Part shown: positions 54,216-63,373 of the stretch, piece after piece | How positions within the stretch are numbered: position 1 is the stretch's first letter | How the letters are laid out: every line of letters starts with the position of its first letter | Assembly: GCA_038209965.1 (NCBI GenBank) | Contig: JBBQXF010000002.1 | Span: forward strand, 33,050-97,049 | DNA from: JALONO01 sp038209965 | GTDB taxonomy: Bacteria > Bacteroidota > Bacteroidia > Cytophagales > Thermoflexibacteraceae | DNA: 64,000 bases | Reading direction: 5' to 3' | Notes under the pieces: model-generated | What the model was told of the DNA's origin: nothing | Database searches by the model: none | Seen by the model: the letters and a program-made list of their open reading frames with translations, nothing else | Program-made: the position numbers and the translations under genes

Positions 54216-56186
54216 ATGTGTGGAATCACTGGCATTTATGCCTTCAACGAAATTGGCCGCTGGAGCATGGTCAACCTCCGGGCCGCCAATGATGCCCTGG
54301 CCCACCGTGGGCCCGATGCAGCCCAACTATTTGACCAGGGGCGCTGCGGACTGGGCCACCGCCGCTTGGCCATTATCGATCTAACTCCCGATGGCAACCA
54401 GCCCATGACCGATGCTTCCGGGCGCTACACGATAGTGTTCAACGGGGAAATTTACAACTACCAACAATTGCGCGGGGATCTGCTGGCCAAAGGCGTGGTT
54501 TTTCAGTCCGCCTCCGATACCGAAGTGCTGCTCTACCTCTACATCCACTACGGCGAGTTGGCCCTGGATCGCCTGCACGGGTTCTTTGCCTTTGCCGTAT
54601 ACGATGCCCAAGCGGAGTCGCTGTTCATTGCCCGTGATCGCTTGGGCATCAAGCCGTTGCTATGGTATGCCGATGAGGACAAGTTTTTGTTTGCCTCCGA
54701 GTTGGACAGTTTGCTGGCTTTCAATGTCCCCAAAGTGGTTGATTGGGCCTCCGTCCAACAATATTTCCAGTTGCACTACGTGCCCGCCCCCCACAGCATG
54801 ATCAAAAATGTGTTCAAACTCATGCAGGGGCATTGGCTCAAGGTCACCGGGCGCGACATCCAGATCCAGCAGTGGTATGCCCCGCCCCGCCCCACCAACA
54901 TTTATCCGGGCGCACCTACCTACGAGGCCGCCCAAAAAAAGCTGGTCGAGCTCATGGAGGCCGCGGTGCAGGAGCGGCTGATTGCTGATGTGCCGCTGGG
55001 CACGTTCCTCAGCGGGGGGATCGATTCCTCGGTGGTGACCGCCCTGGCCAGCCGCCACAAGCCCGATCTCAACACCTTTTCGGTGGGATACAAGGATGAA
55101 CCCTTCTTTGACGAAACCCGCTACGCCAATTTGGTGGCCAAAAAGTACCAAACCAACCACACGGTATTTTCGTTGAGCAACGACGATTTGTTTGAAGCAA
55201 TGGACGGTTTATTGAACCATTTTGGCGAGCCGTTTGCCGATTCGTCGTGCTTGCCGTTCTATATCCTGAGCCAGCGGACCCGGCAGCAGGTCACGGTGGC
55301 CCTCTCCGGCGATGGGGCCGACGAACTGTTTGCGGGCTATAATAAATACATGGGCGAATTTCGCGCCCGGCAGGGAGGCTTCACCGCGCAAGTGCTCAAG
55401 GTACTGCTCCCAGTCTTGGCCCAGTTGCCCCGCTCGCGCAACTCGCCCCTGAGCAACCGGATCCGCCAAGCCCACCGCTTTGCTGAAAGCCTGACCAAAA
55501 CGCCCAAGGAACGGTACTGGTATTTGAGCAGTTTTATGGAGGAGGGCCGCTTGCCCGGCATTTTCACCAGCCAAGCCAACCAGCGGATGGCCAGCCACAG
55601 CCCAATCGATGCCGAGAACGAATGGTTGCCGGCCCAGTTGCGCACCTTGGATCAAACCTACCCCATTCGCAAGGCCCATTTGCTCCAATCCATTCAGGGC
55701 CAAGATCTTAATGAAATATTGTATGCCGATGTGCAAATGGTGCTGACCAACGACATGCTGACCAAAGTGGATCTGATGAGCATGGCCCACGCGCTGGAAG
55801 TGCGCGTGCCGTTTTTGGATCACCGGGTGGTCAATTTTGCCTTCTCGCTCCCGGCGGCCTATAAAATTGATGGCAAGATGAAAAAGCGGTTGGTGCAAGA
55901 TGCTTTTCGGTCGCTGCTGCCCGCCGAACTTTACAACCGCCCCAAGCACGGCTTCGATGTGCCCCTGGCCAAAGGTTACCGCACCGAGTGGCGCAAACTG
56001 ATCGAGCGGGACCTGCTGGCCGACGACTTCGTGGCCGCTCAGGGCGTGTTCAGCCCGGCCTACATCCAACAGCTCAAACAGGCGGTTTTCCACACCCAAA
56101 ATTTTGACCAAAACCACGTTTGGGCCATTTTGGTGTTCCAACACTGGTGGAAACGGTTGGGGATCAAAACGGAGTGGGGAAATTAA
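54216..56186 (+). CDS. asnB: Asparagine synthase (glutamine-hydrolysing)
   Basis: 656 residues. The N-terminal class II glutaminase domain has the nucleophile Cys2 (MCGITGIY) and the HRGPD motif. The synthetase domain has the ATP pyrophosphatase loop SGGIDSS near 270 and the conserved SGDGADELFAGY near 365-376. It makes asparagine from aspartate, glutamine and ATP, or, in exopolysaccharide clusters, an amidated sugar or amino acid. The long form of about 650 residues is more typical of AsnB/WbpS-type enzymes in Bacteroidota than of E. coli AsnB (554). No asparagine-related or polysaccharide genes flank it. Confidence 0.93.
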   Translation: MCGITGIYAFNEIGRWSMVNLRAANDALAHRGPDAAQLFDQGRCGLGHRRLAIIDLTPDGNQPMTDASGRYTIVFNGEIYNYQQLRGDLLAKGVVFQSASDTEVLLYLYIHYGELALDRLHGFFAFAVYDAQAESLFIARDRLGIKPLLWYADEDKFLFASELDSLLAFNVPKVVDWASVQQYFQLHYVPAPHSMIKNVFKLMQGHWLKVTGRDIQIQQWYAPPRPTNIYPGAPTYEAAQKKLVELMEAAVQERLIADVPLGTFLSGGIDSSVVTALASRHKPDLNTFSVGYKDEPFFDETRYANLVAKKYQTNHTVFSLSNDDLFEAMDGLLNHFGEPFADSSCLPFYILSQRTRQQVTVALSGDGADELFAGYNKYMGEFRARQGGFTAQVLKVLLPVLAQLPRSRNSPLSNRIRQAHRFAESLTKTPKERYWYLSSFMEEGRLPGIFTSQANQRMASHSPIDAENEWLPAQLRTLDQTYPIRKAHLLQSIQGQDLNEILYADVQMVLTNDMLTKVDLMSMAHALEVRVPFLDHRVVNFAFSLPAAYKIDGKMKKRLVQDAFRSLLPAELYNRPKHGFDVPLAKGYRTEWRKLIERDLLADDFVAAQGVFSPAYIQQLKQAVFHTQNFDQNHVWAILVFQHWWKRLGIKTEWGN

Positions 56187-56195
56187 GCCTGGCAA

Positions 56196-56417
56196 ATGGT
56201 GGCCAGCATCCGGATCTTGGATGCCCAGGGCCGCCCGATCCGCAAGTTGCTAAACCAGCAGACCATCGCCCAAGGGGCTTTCATCAATTGGGATGGCTTG
56301 GGCGATAATGGCGAAAAGGCCCGGGTCGGCTACTACCTCCTACCAATAGAAGTGTTTGACTTGAACGGGCAAGTCCAGCGGTTGCAAATGAAGGCTGTGG
56401 TTGGGGCCAAGTTTTAG
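56196..56417 (+). pseudogene. Beheaded C-terminal fragment of a surface protein (FlgD-Ig/lamin-tail type)
   Basis: A 73-codon frame right after asnB (9 bases). It reads as the terminal beta-sandwich of large exported Bacteroidota proteins: IRILDAQGRPIRKLLNQ, GAFINWDGLGDNGEKARVGYYLLPIEVFDLNGQ, then a short hydrophobic end. The frame is closed by a stop just before its ATG, so nothing upstream belongs to it. The rest of the gene is missing, most likely removed when asnB and the fragment were joined. Confidence 0.6.
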
Positions 56418-56919
56418 CGGCCAATGTGTGGCTGGGGGCAAACTGGAAGATGAGTGTCAACTGATTGAAGTGCCGGAAAGCGGATGCCTGCACCTGTTTT
56501 AGCCCCCAGCCCGGTAAAATTCCTTGGGGATCTGGGCAGCAAAACCGGGTGCCCCAGCCCCCAACTGCCCACATTCATGCCTAGTGATGATGAGAGGCTC
56601 CGGCCAAGTAAAAATTTATTGGGAAATTCGGATATTTTAAAAAAACCTTGTAATTTACCAAACACATTAGCCGATGAGCGGACAGGGTAGCCTACTGGAA
56701 AGGCAGCTTTGGTGCTGAAGCAAAAGCTTGCCGCTAATGGCGAGGTAAGCGTAAACGGGAGCAGGCGCTTTGCTTCGTTTTTTGGGGGGAGGTGCAAGTT
56801 TTTAGTAAATAGACGCAAGGGTTGCGTTTGTGCAGATGTTGGTAGAAAGCCAAAAACGACACACCGTAGAATAATTTTAAAGAAAAATTATTACCTTTAA
56901 CACAGTAAAAATTATTAAA
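56418..56919. other. Gene-free left border of the AT-rich AIPR island
   Basis: About 500 bases without a real ORF. Composition turns AT-rich at about 56860. A small hairpin (56814-56819 with 56823-56828) lies at the change. I see no att-like or integrase sequence. Confidence 0.45.
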
Positions 56920-58605
56920 ATGGATATAAATAAACATATAATTGACCAACGTATTAATAAAATAGTTTCGGAAAATCCAGCTTGGTTTGAAGATATTGAT
57001 AGAAATAATAAAAATCATGATGAGGCAAAACGAAAGAAGCTATCAAAGGCTTTTGTTTGTCTTGCCGTATCCACATATTTAAGCATAGAAATTACCGAAG
57101 CAAATAACCTTTTAACCGAAGGGGGAAATGATGCTGGAATTGATGCAATATTCATTGGTGACTTCAATGATTATGAATTTCCCGTAACTATTTTTCAAGG
57201 TAAATATATTTTTGATTTAGATAAAGATAGTAATTTTCCTGCTAATAGTGTACAGCGTGTTGTAAGTTCAATCGGAGCAATCTTTGACCCAACAAAGCCT
57301 GTCCTAATGAATAACGATTTAAAACCCAAAGTAGAGGAAATCCGCTCCTTGATTTTAGATGGTTATATCCCTTATGTTAAAGTTATATTTACTAATAATG
57401 GACTTTTGTGGAATAATCATGGAAAAAATCACATCAAAAACGCAAACTATCCATCAGACCAAGTAGAATTTGAGCATTTTAGTCATTTAGATATTGTAAA
57501 TTCATTAAAATCGAAGAGGGAAATTAATACAACCATTAAACTTTCAGGCAAAAGTTTTCAAGAGAATTTTAATTTTAAAAGAGTTTTAATTGGTAAAGTT
57601 AATGTTGTAGAGATCTTAACTTTATTTGAAACTTATGGAGATACAATCCTCGAAAGAAATATTCGCAGGTATTTAGGACTCAATAAAAATCGTGTGAATG
57701 AAGCAATTAAAACCACTTTGTTAGGAAACAAAAAAGATAATTTTTATTTTTACAACAACGGTGTAACAATGGTTTGTAGTAAGTTTTCTCATAATGCATT
57801 ACAAACAACTGATTGGAGTATTAAAGTTGATGGCTTGCAAATAATCAATGGTGGACAATCTTGTAAAACAATCGAACATACTTTAAAAGAAAATCCTGAT
57901 ATTGATTTTTCACAAGTTTTTATTCTTGTACGACTTTATGAATTATCGGGAGACGGTATTGATGAACTCATTAACGATGTAACTATTGCGACTAATAGCC
58001 AAAATCCAGTTGATTTAAGGGATTTACGAGCAAACGATACAATTCAAATAAATTTGGAAAGTGATATTAAGGAGTTGGGTTTTACATATAAAAGAAAAAA
58101 AGATGGTATTACCTCTGGTGATATAATCCCTTCCTCTGTAGCGGCAGAAGCTATATATTCTATTTGGCGTAAAAAGCCTCACCAAGCAAAATTTAAACGA
58201 AATGAATTATTTGGTAAATTTTATCATGAAGTTTTTGATAATATTAATGGGGCACAATTAGTCTTAGCTGTTTTAATTTATAGATTTTGTGATAATCAAA
58301 GGAGAAGAAGTAGTTTAATTGACACATTCCCACATATCCCATATAGTAATTATTTTATGGCAATGCTAATTTCTCAAATTGTTCTGAAAGACTTAAACAT
58401 TGCCTTTGATAAGCTCTCACACAAGGAATTTGCACAGGTAAAAGATTACTTTGAACAAAATAAGGAGCCTCTGTTTGACCGAGCAAACAGTGTTTTAATA
58501 ACTGCATTAGAGAAACTCTATGCAGATGGATATGAAAACATAGAATTACGAAGATTATCTGCGACATTTAGACGTGGAGATTTGATGTCATTTTTGGAAA
58601 TATAG
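56920..58605 (+). CDS. AIPR (abortive infection phage resistance) family protein
   Basis: 561 residues, cytoplasmic. The N-terminal part carries an Mrr/PD-(D/E)XK-like nuclease pattern (TEGGNDAGIDAIFIGD, residues 66-81, then FQGKY near 92-96). The AIPR core follows, with KDNFYFYNNGVTMVC near 271-284 and QIINGGQSCKTI near 307-318. AIPR proteins are anti-phage genes, acting alone or with restriction-type systems; the nuclease part suggests a DNA-degrading role. It is AT-rich against all its neighbours and stands alone, so it is a probable transferred defence gene. The start ATG at 56920 fits the length. Confidence 0.87.
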   Translation: MDINKHIIDQRINKIVSENPAWFEDIDRNNKNHDEAKRKKLSKAFVCLAVSTYLSIEITEANNLLTEGGNDAGIDAIFIGDFNDYEFPVTIFQGKYIFDLDKDSNFPANSVQRVVSSIGAIFDPTKPVLMNNDLKPKVEEIRSLILDGYIPYVKVIFTNNGLLWNNHGKNHIKNANYPSDQVEFEHFSHLDIVNSLKSKREINTTIKLSGKSFQENFNFKRVLIGKVNVVEILTLFETYGDTILERNIRRYLGLNKNRVNEAIKTTLLGNKKDNFYFYNNGVTMVCSKFSHNALQTTDWSIKVDGLQIINGGQSCKTIEHTLKENPDIDFSQVFILVRLYELSGDGIDELINDVTIATNSQNPVDLRDLRANDTIQINLESDIKELGFTYKRKKDGITSGDIIPSSVAAEAIYSIWRKKPHQAKFKRNELFGKFYHEVFDNINGAQLVLAVLIYRFCDNQRRRSSLIDTFPHIPYSNYFMAMLISQIVLKDLNIAFDKLSHKEFAQVKDYFEQNKEPLFDRANSVLITALEKLYADGYENIELRRLSATFRRGDLMSFLEI

Positions 58606-58752
58606 CTCAAAAAGCCTTCTGCCAATAGGGTATTGATGAAAGATTGTCAGACGAAAGTTGTTGAAGATTTGAACTGCCTATAAAGGCTGAACTTTTGTAT
58701 TTCAAATTCCAATCCTTGGCCAATGCTATTCCGTTATCTGGCAAGTTATGCC

Positions 58753-58760
58753 TAACTTTG
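58753..58760 (+). promoter_or_regulatory. Likely -7 promoter element for the DEXH helicase
   Basis: TAACTTTG matches TAnnTTTG, 33 bases before the ATG at 58794; the -33 element is weak. Confidence 0.4.
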
Positions 58761-58793
58761 TCACTTCACCACTGCCCATTTTCAGGTTTATTC

Positions 58794-61268
58794 ATGACAA
58801 GCTTGCCCTCTCCGCAAATTAGCCAATGGTTTGCGACCAAAGGCTGGGCAATGCAACCCTTCCAGCGCGAGTGCATGGCGGCTTATTTGGCGGGGCAAAG
58901 TGGGCTGCTGAACGCCCCGACGGGCAGTGGAAAAACTTACGCCCTTTGGTTGCCCTGTCTTGCCGAATGGCTAGAAAATAATCAAATCCAGCGCCCAGTC
59001 CTGCCGTTACAGGTGTTGTGGATCACGCCTTTGCGGGCGTTGTCCAAAGATTTGCAAATGGCGATGCAAACCGCTTGTGATGAGCTGGCCATCCCGTGGC
59101 AGGTGGGCTTGCGCACGGGTGACACCAGCAGTACGGAGCGGCAAAAGCAGCGAAAAAAACCGCCGCAATGTTTGGTCACTACCCCAGAAAGTTTGCACGT
59201 GTTGTTTTCCAGCAAAGAATATGCTGACTTATTTGGCGACTTGAAGGCCGTTGTTGTGGATGAATGGCACGAATTGCTCGGCACAAAGCGCGGGGTGCAA
59301 ATGGAATTGGCCATTTCCAAGTTGGTGGCCATTCGGCCCAGCCTCAAAGTGTGGGGCATCTCGGCCACGATCGGCAACCTGCCCAAAGCCGCCGAAGCGC
59401 TCACTCATCCATTGATTGCCAAAGGATTAATCGTGTCGCCAACCATTGTCAAGGCCCAGATTGCCAAGCAGATTGACGTAGTGTCGATCTTGCCCGACAC
59501 CATGGACAGGTTTCCCTGGGCCGGGCATTTGGGCCTAAACTTGATCCATAAAATATTGCCCATCATTGCGGCTAGTCAAACCACCCTGCTGTTTACCAAT
59601 ACCCGGGCAATGACCGAAATTTGGTACCAGAAATTGCTCGAAGAGGCCCCCGATCTGGCGGGGCTGATGGCGATGCACCACGGTTCACTGGACAATGAAA
59701 TTCGCACTTGGGTGGAAAATGCCCTCCACGATGGTAAACTTAAACTGGTAGTTTGTACGTCCAGTTTGGACTTGGGCGTGGATTTTCGTCCGGTGGACAC
59801 CGTGATCCAAGTGGGCAGCCCCAAGGGTGCGGGCAGGTTTGTGCAACGCGCCGGGCGCAGCGGCCACCAGCCGGGGGCTTGCAGCAAAATCTATTTCCTG
59901 CCCACCCACGCCCTGGAACTGATCGAGGGGGCGGCCCTGCGCCATGCCATTGCCCATGACCAAATCGAGTCCCGCGAACCGATCCAAGGCTCCCTCGATG
60001 TGTTGGTGCAATACGTGGTGACCTTGGCCGTTTCAGATGGGTTTGTGGCCGATGAACTTTACCAAGAAGTGATAACCACCTACGCTTACCGGGAGTTGAG
60101 CCTGCCAGATTGGCGCTGGATCCTCGATTTTGTGGTCACCGGGGGCAATAGTTTGGCCAGCTATGACGAATACAAAAAGGTGGAGATCGGCGAAGAAAAC
60201 GGGGCCGAGATTTATCGGGTCAACAAACGGAAAATCGCCCAACAGCACCGCCTCAGCATTGGCACCATTGTGAGCGATCCGATGGTGAAAATAAAATATG
60301 TCAATGGCAGCTACATTGGCACGGTGGAAGAGTCGTTTATTTCGCGCCTCAATGTTGGGGATGTGTTTTGGTTTGCGGGCCGCAACTTGGAGTTTGTGCG
60401 GATGCACGAGATGGAGGCCCAAGTGCGAAAGACCACCCGCAAGGCTGGCCAGCTCCCGCGCTGGAGCGGGGGAAGAATGCTTTTCTCCTCGGAACTATCA
60501 GCGTTGCTGCGGGAAAAATTGGCGGACTGGGCCGACAGTCCCGACATAGAAATGCAAACGATTCAACCTATTTTGGCACTGCAAGATCGCTGGTCGGCCG
60601 TGCCCAGCACCGATGAACTGCTCTTGGAAATGGTCGAATCCAAGGAAGGTCATCACCTGTTTGTCTATACGTTTGCCGGCCGGGGGGCGCACGAAGTGCT
60701 GGCGGCATTGGTGGCCTATCGACTGGGAAAAATGCAAGCCATTACTTTTTCTTTGGCCATGAACGATTACGGTTTTGAGCTGTTGTCGGAGCAACCGATC
60801 CCCCTGCTGGATGCGTTGGAACTGGATCTGTTCAGCACCGAAAACCTGTTGGCCGACGTGGCCGCCAGCCTGAACGAAACCGAAATGGCCCGGCGCAAAT
60901 TCCGCGACATTGCCTCCATCGCCGGGCTGGTGTTTCAGGGCTATCCGGGCAAAGGCATCACCCATAAAAATTTGTATGCGTCCACCCGCTTGCTATTTGA
61001 TGTTTTTTTGGAATACGATACGCAAAATTTATTGGTCAAGCAATCGTTCAATGAGGTGCTCAACCTCCAACTGGAACTCCAGCGGATCGAGGCCGTGCTC
61101 CACCAAATCAAAGCGCAAAAAATCATCATTAAGTACCCGCCCCGCCCCACTCCGTTTGCGTTCCCGATCTTGGTCGATCGGATGCGCGAACAGTTCAGCT
61201 CGGAATCGATCGAGGATCGGATAGGCCGGATGACCTTGCAACTGGAGCGATATGCCCAAGCAGAGTAG
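58794..61268 (+). CDS. Ligase-associated DNA-damage-response DEXH helicase (Lhr-like)
   Basis: 824 residues from the ATG at 58794; an in-frame start at 58695 is not family-like. The superfamily 2 motifs are in order: Walker A NAPTGSGKT at 40-48, the DEWH box at 156-159 (VVVDEWHEL), SATIG at 190-194, and the QRAGRSGH motif VI in the middle. The C-terminal half is the DEAD/H-associated domain of the Lhr group. In many bacteria this helicase is encoded with an ATP-dependent ligase, an exonuclease and a phosphoesterase of the same repair set; none of these is next to it here. It acts on DNA damage repair. Confidence 0.88.
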   Translation: MTSLPSPQISQWFATKGWAMQPFQRECMAAYLAGQSGLLNAPTGSGKTYALWLPCLAEWLENNQIQRPVLPLQVLWITPLRALSKDLQMAMQTACDELAIPWQVGLRTGDTSSTERQKQRKKPPQCLVTTPESLHVLFSSKEYADLFGDLKAVVVDEWHELLGTKRGVQMELAISKLVAIRPSLKVWGISATIGNLPKAAEALTHPLIAKGLIVSPTIVKAQIAKQIDVVSILPDTMDRFPWAGHLGLNLIHKILPIIAASQTTLLFTNTRAMTEIWYQKLLEEAPDLAGLMAMHHGSLDNEIRTWVENALHDGKLKLVVCTSSLDLGVDFRPVDTVIQVGSPKGAGRFVQRAGRSGHQPGACSKIYFLPTHALELIEGAALRHAIAHDQIESREPIQGSLDVLVQYVVTLAVSDGFVADELYQEVITTYAYRELSLPDWRWILDFVVTGGNSLASYDEYKKVEIGEENGAEIYRVNKRKIAQQHRLSIGTIVSDPMVKIKYVNGSYIGTVEESFISRLNVGDVFWFAGRNLEFVRMHEMEAQVRKTTRKAGQLPRWSGGRMLFSSELSALLREKLADWADSPDIEMQTIQPILALQDRWSAVPSTDELLLEMVESKEGHHLFVYTFAGRGAHEVLAALVAYRLGKMQAITFSLAMNDYGFELLSEQPIPLLDALELDLFSTENLLADVAASLNETEMARRKFRDIASIAGLVFQGYPGKGITHKNLYASTRLLFDVFLEYDTQNLLVKQSFNEVLNLQLELQRIEAVLHQIKAQKIIIKYPPRPTPFAFPILVDRMREQFSSESIEDRIGRMTLQLERYAQAE

Positions 61269-61529
61269 TGAATAGCTGCGCCAGACATGCCATATTTATC
61301 AGGATAGCCCGCTGGAAATTGTCCCATCGCTTTATATTTGCTCCCCGGCCCGTGGCCCTGGGGCGGGCAGGTTTTTGGGCGACAAACCATTGCATTAATA
61401 AACCAGTTGAGTATTACCAGTGTAGGTTTGAAACCGGGGATCGAGCAAACCCTGGAAGCCCGGCCAATCAATCCTAAAAATTGCCAAAATCATCTTTATC
61501 TTGTTACAACAGATAATTAGTCAACGAAA

Positions 61530-63359
61530 ATGAAAAAAACATTTATTGCCATCGGATTGAGCTTGTGTTCTTGGGCCCTATTGGCCCAGCGGGGCGGGGT
61601 CAAGCAGTTGCCGCTCACCGACCTGTCGGCCTTTCAGTCCCAAGCGGGCAACTGGCGCATCGTGGGCGACGTGCAAATGGATCCCAATGTCGGCCTAGCG
61701 TCCACCACTCCCGCCGCCGTGACCAGCGCCGCCGGCACGGGCATTTTGCTCAACCTCAATACCGCCGACCAAAAGACCAATTTGGTGACCAATTGGGAGC
61801 ATGGCGATATTGAGCTGGAAGTGGAAGTGATGCTGCCCAAAGGCTCCAACTCGGGCATTTACCTGCAAAACAGGTACGAAGTCCAGTTATTTGATAGCTG
61901 GGGCAAAACATCGCCCAATTATGGCGACATGGCCGGGATTTACCGCAATTGGGGCACCGGCGCTGAAGAATATGCCGGCAAAGCTCCCCGCGTCAATGCG
62001 GCCAAAGCCCCCGGACTTTGGCAAACCGTCAAAATCGCGTTTCAAGCCCCGCGCTTTGATGCGGCGGGCAACAAAACAGCCAATGCCCGCTTTGTCTATG
62101 TGGAACTGAACGGGGTGCGCGTCCACGAAAACGTGGAAGTGCCGCTGCCCACCGGGGGCGGAATGCCGCAGGAGGCCGCGTTTGGCCCGATCCAAATCCA
62201 GGGCGATCATGGCCCCGTGGCCCTGCGCAATTTCAAATATGAGCTGTTGGAAGAAAAAGCAATAAAACTGACCAATATTCGCTACGAAGTGTTCAACGGA
62301 CAGTTTGACAAGGCCGAGGCAGTGACCGGTAAAGCAGCCCGATCGGGCACACTGCCCAAATTGACCGTCGACATTGAGGGCATGAACCCCGTGTTTGGCT
62401 TGGTGTTAAAAGGCAATGTGGAAGTAGTCGAAGCTGGCAAATACGACCTGCGCTTTCATTACACGGGCGGTGTCCGCCTGAAAGTGGGCGATAAAATCAT
62501 GGAATCCGGGCTTGGCTACGAAGTGACCAAACCGTTCAGCGTGGATCTCCCCAAGGGCAGCACCCCGTTTGAGCTGGTCTATTTCAAGAATACGCCCTGG
62601 TGGCCCCAGATGCTCGGTTTGTTCAATTATGGGTCATTTCCGGTGCCGCTGCACAGCTACAGCTCATTTGTGCCAAGTTCGGGCCGGGTGGCTCCCATTT
62701 TTGTGGAGGTCGAGAATCGCCCCCGGTTGCTGCGGGCTTTCTTGGATTTCAAGGGCGACCGCAGCCAGCGCCTCACCCACACCATTGCCGTGGGCGGCAC
62801 CAATGGCCTCCATTTTGCCTACGATCTCAAAACGGGAAATCCTGCCTGCGTGTGGCGCGGCGATTTTGTGGATGCCACCCCCATGTGGCACGACCGGGGC
62901 GACGGCTCCTTCCTGCCCCAAGGTGCCGCCCAGTTCCTTTTTGCTGGCCCGGCATTGGCCAAGTTGGCCTCCCCCGGTGCCGCTTTCCCCGCCGCACTTG
63001 ATGAGAAGGATGGTTTCAAAAACAAAGGCTACCGGATTGACGAAGGCAGCGGCTTGCCCGTTTTTCAGTATGCGCAAGACGGCGTTGAAATCGACGACAT
63101 GATGCAGCCCGATGAAACCGGCAAGGCATGGGTGCGCACGGTGAAAGCCAAGGATGGCAAGGCCGATAGTGGTTTGTTCGTCAAAATAGCGGAAGGAAAC
63201 AGCATCAAAGCAGCGGCCAATGGGGAGTTTGTGGTTGATCAGGCGTATTACATCCGCCCGGCCAGTGGCCAAACCTTTACCCTGCGGCAAGTCAATGGCA
63301 AGACCGAACTGGTCTGCCCGCTCGGAATCCAGTCGGTGCAATATTCAATTATTTGGTAA
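61530..63359 (+). CDS. Exported DUF1080 (3-keto-disaccharide hydrolase-type) protein
   Basis: 609 residues with a signal peptide (about 1-19, ending LLAQ). The first domain (about 35-240) is the concanavalin-like DUF1080/glycoside-hydrolase-16-like fold (DIELEVEVMLPKGSNSGIYLQNRYEVQLFDSW, ANARFVYVELNGVRVHENV, GPIQIQGDHGPVALRNF). A PA14-like domain follows (about 250-400), then a region of no clear family. DUF1080 proteins hydrolyse 3-keto-glucosides or bind carbohydrate. The next gene starts 14 bases after its stop and is a sugar-dehydrogenase-like protein, so the two likely act together on exported sugars. Confidence 0.85.
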   Translation: MKKTFIAIGLSLCSWALLAQRGGVKQLPLTDLSAFQSQAGNWRIVGDVQMDPNVGLASTTPAAVTSAAGTGILLNLNTADQKTNLVTNWEHGDIELEVEVMLPKGSNSGIYLQNRYEVQLFDSWGKTSPNYGDMAGIYRNWGTGAEEYAGKAPRVNAAKAPGLWQTVKIAFQAPRFDAAGNKTANARFVYVELNGVRVHENVEVPLPTGGGMPQEAAFGPIQIQGDHGPVALRNFKYELLEEKAIKLTNIRYEVFNGQFDKAEAVTGKAARSGTLPKLTVDIEGMNPVFGLVLKGNVEVVEAGKYDLRFHYTGGVRLKVGDKIMESGLGYEVTKPFSVDLPKGSTPFELVYFKNTPWWPQMLGLFNYGSFPVPLHSYSSFVPSSGRVAPIFVEVENRPRLLRAFLDFKGDRSQRLTHTIAVGGTNGLHFAYDLKTGNPACVWRGDFVDATPMWHDRGDGSFLPQGAAQFLFAGPALAKLASPGAAFPAALDEKDGFKNKGYRIDEGSGLPVFQYAQDGVEIDDMMQPDETGKAWVRTVKAKDGKADSGLFVKIAEGNSIKAAANGEFVVDQAYYIRPASGQTFTLRQVNGKTELVCPLGIQSVQYSIIW

Positions 63360-63373
63360 ATCATAAATTGACG

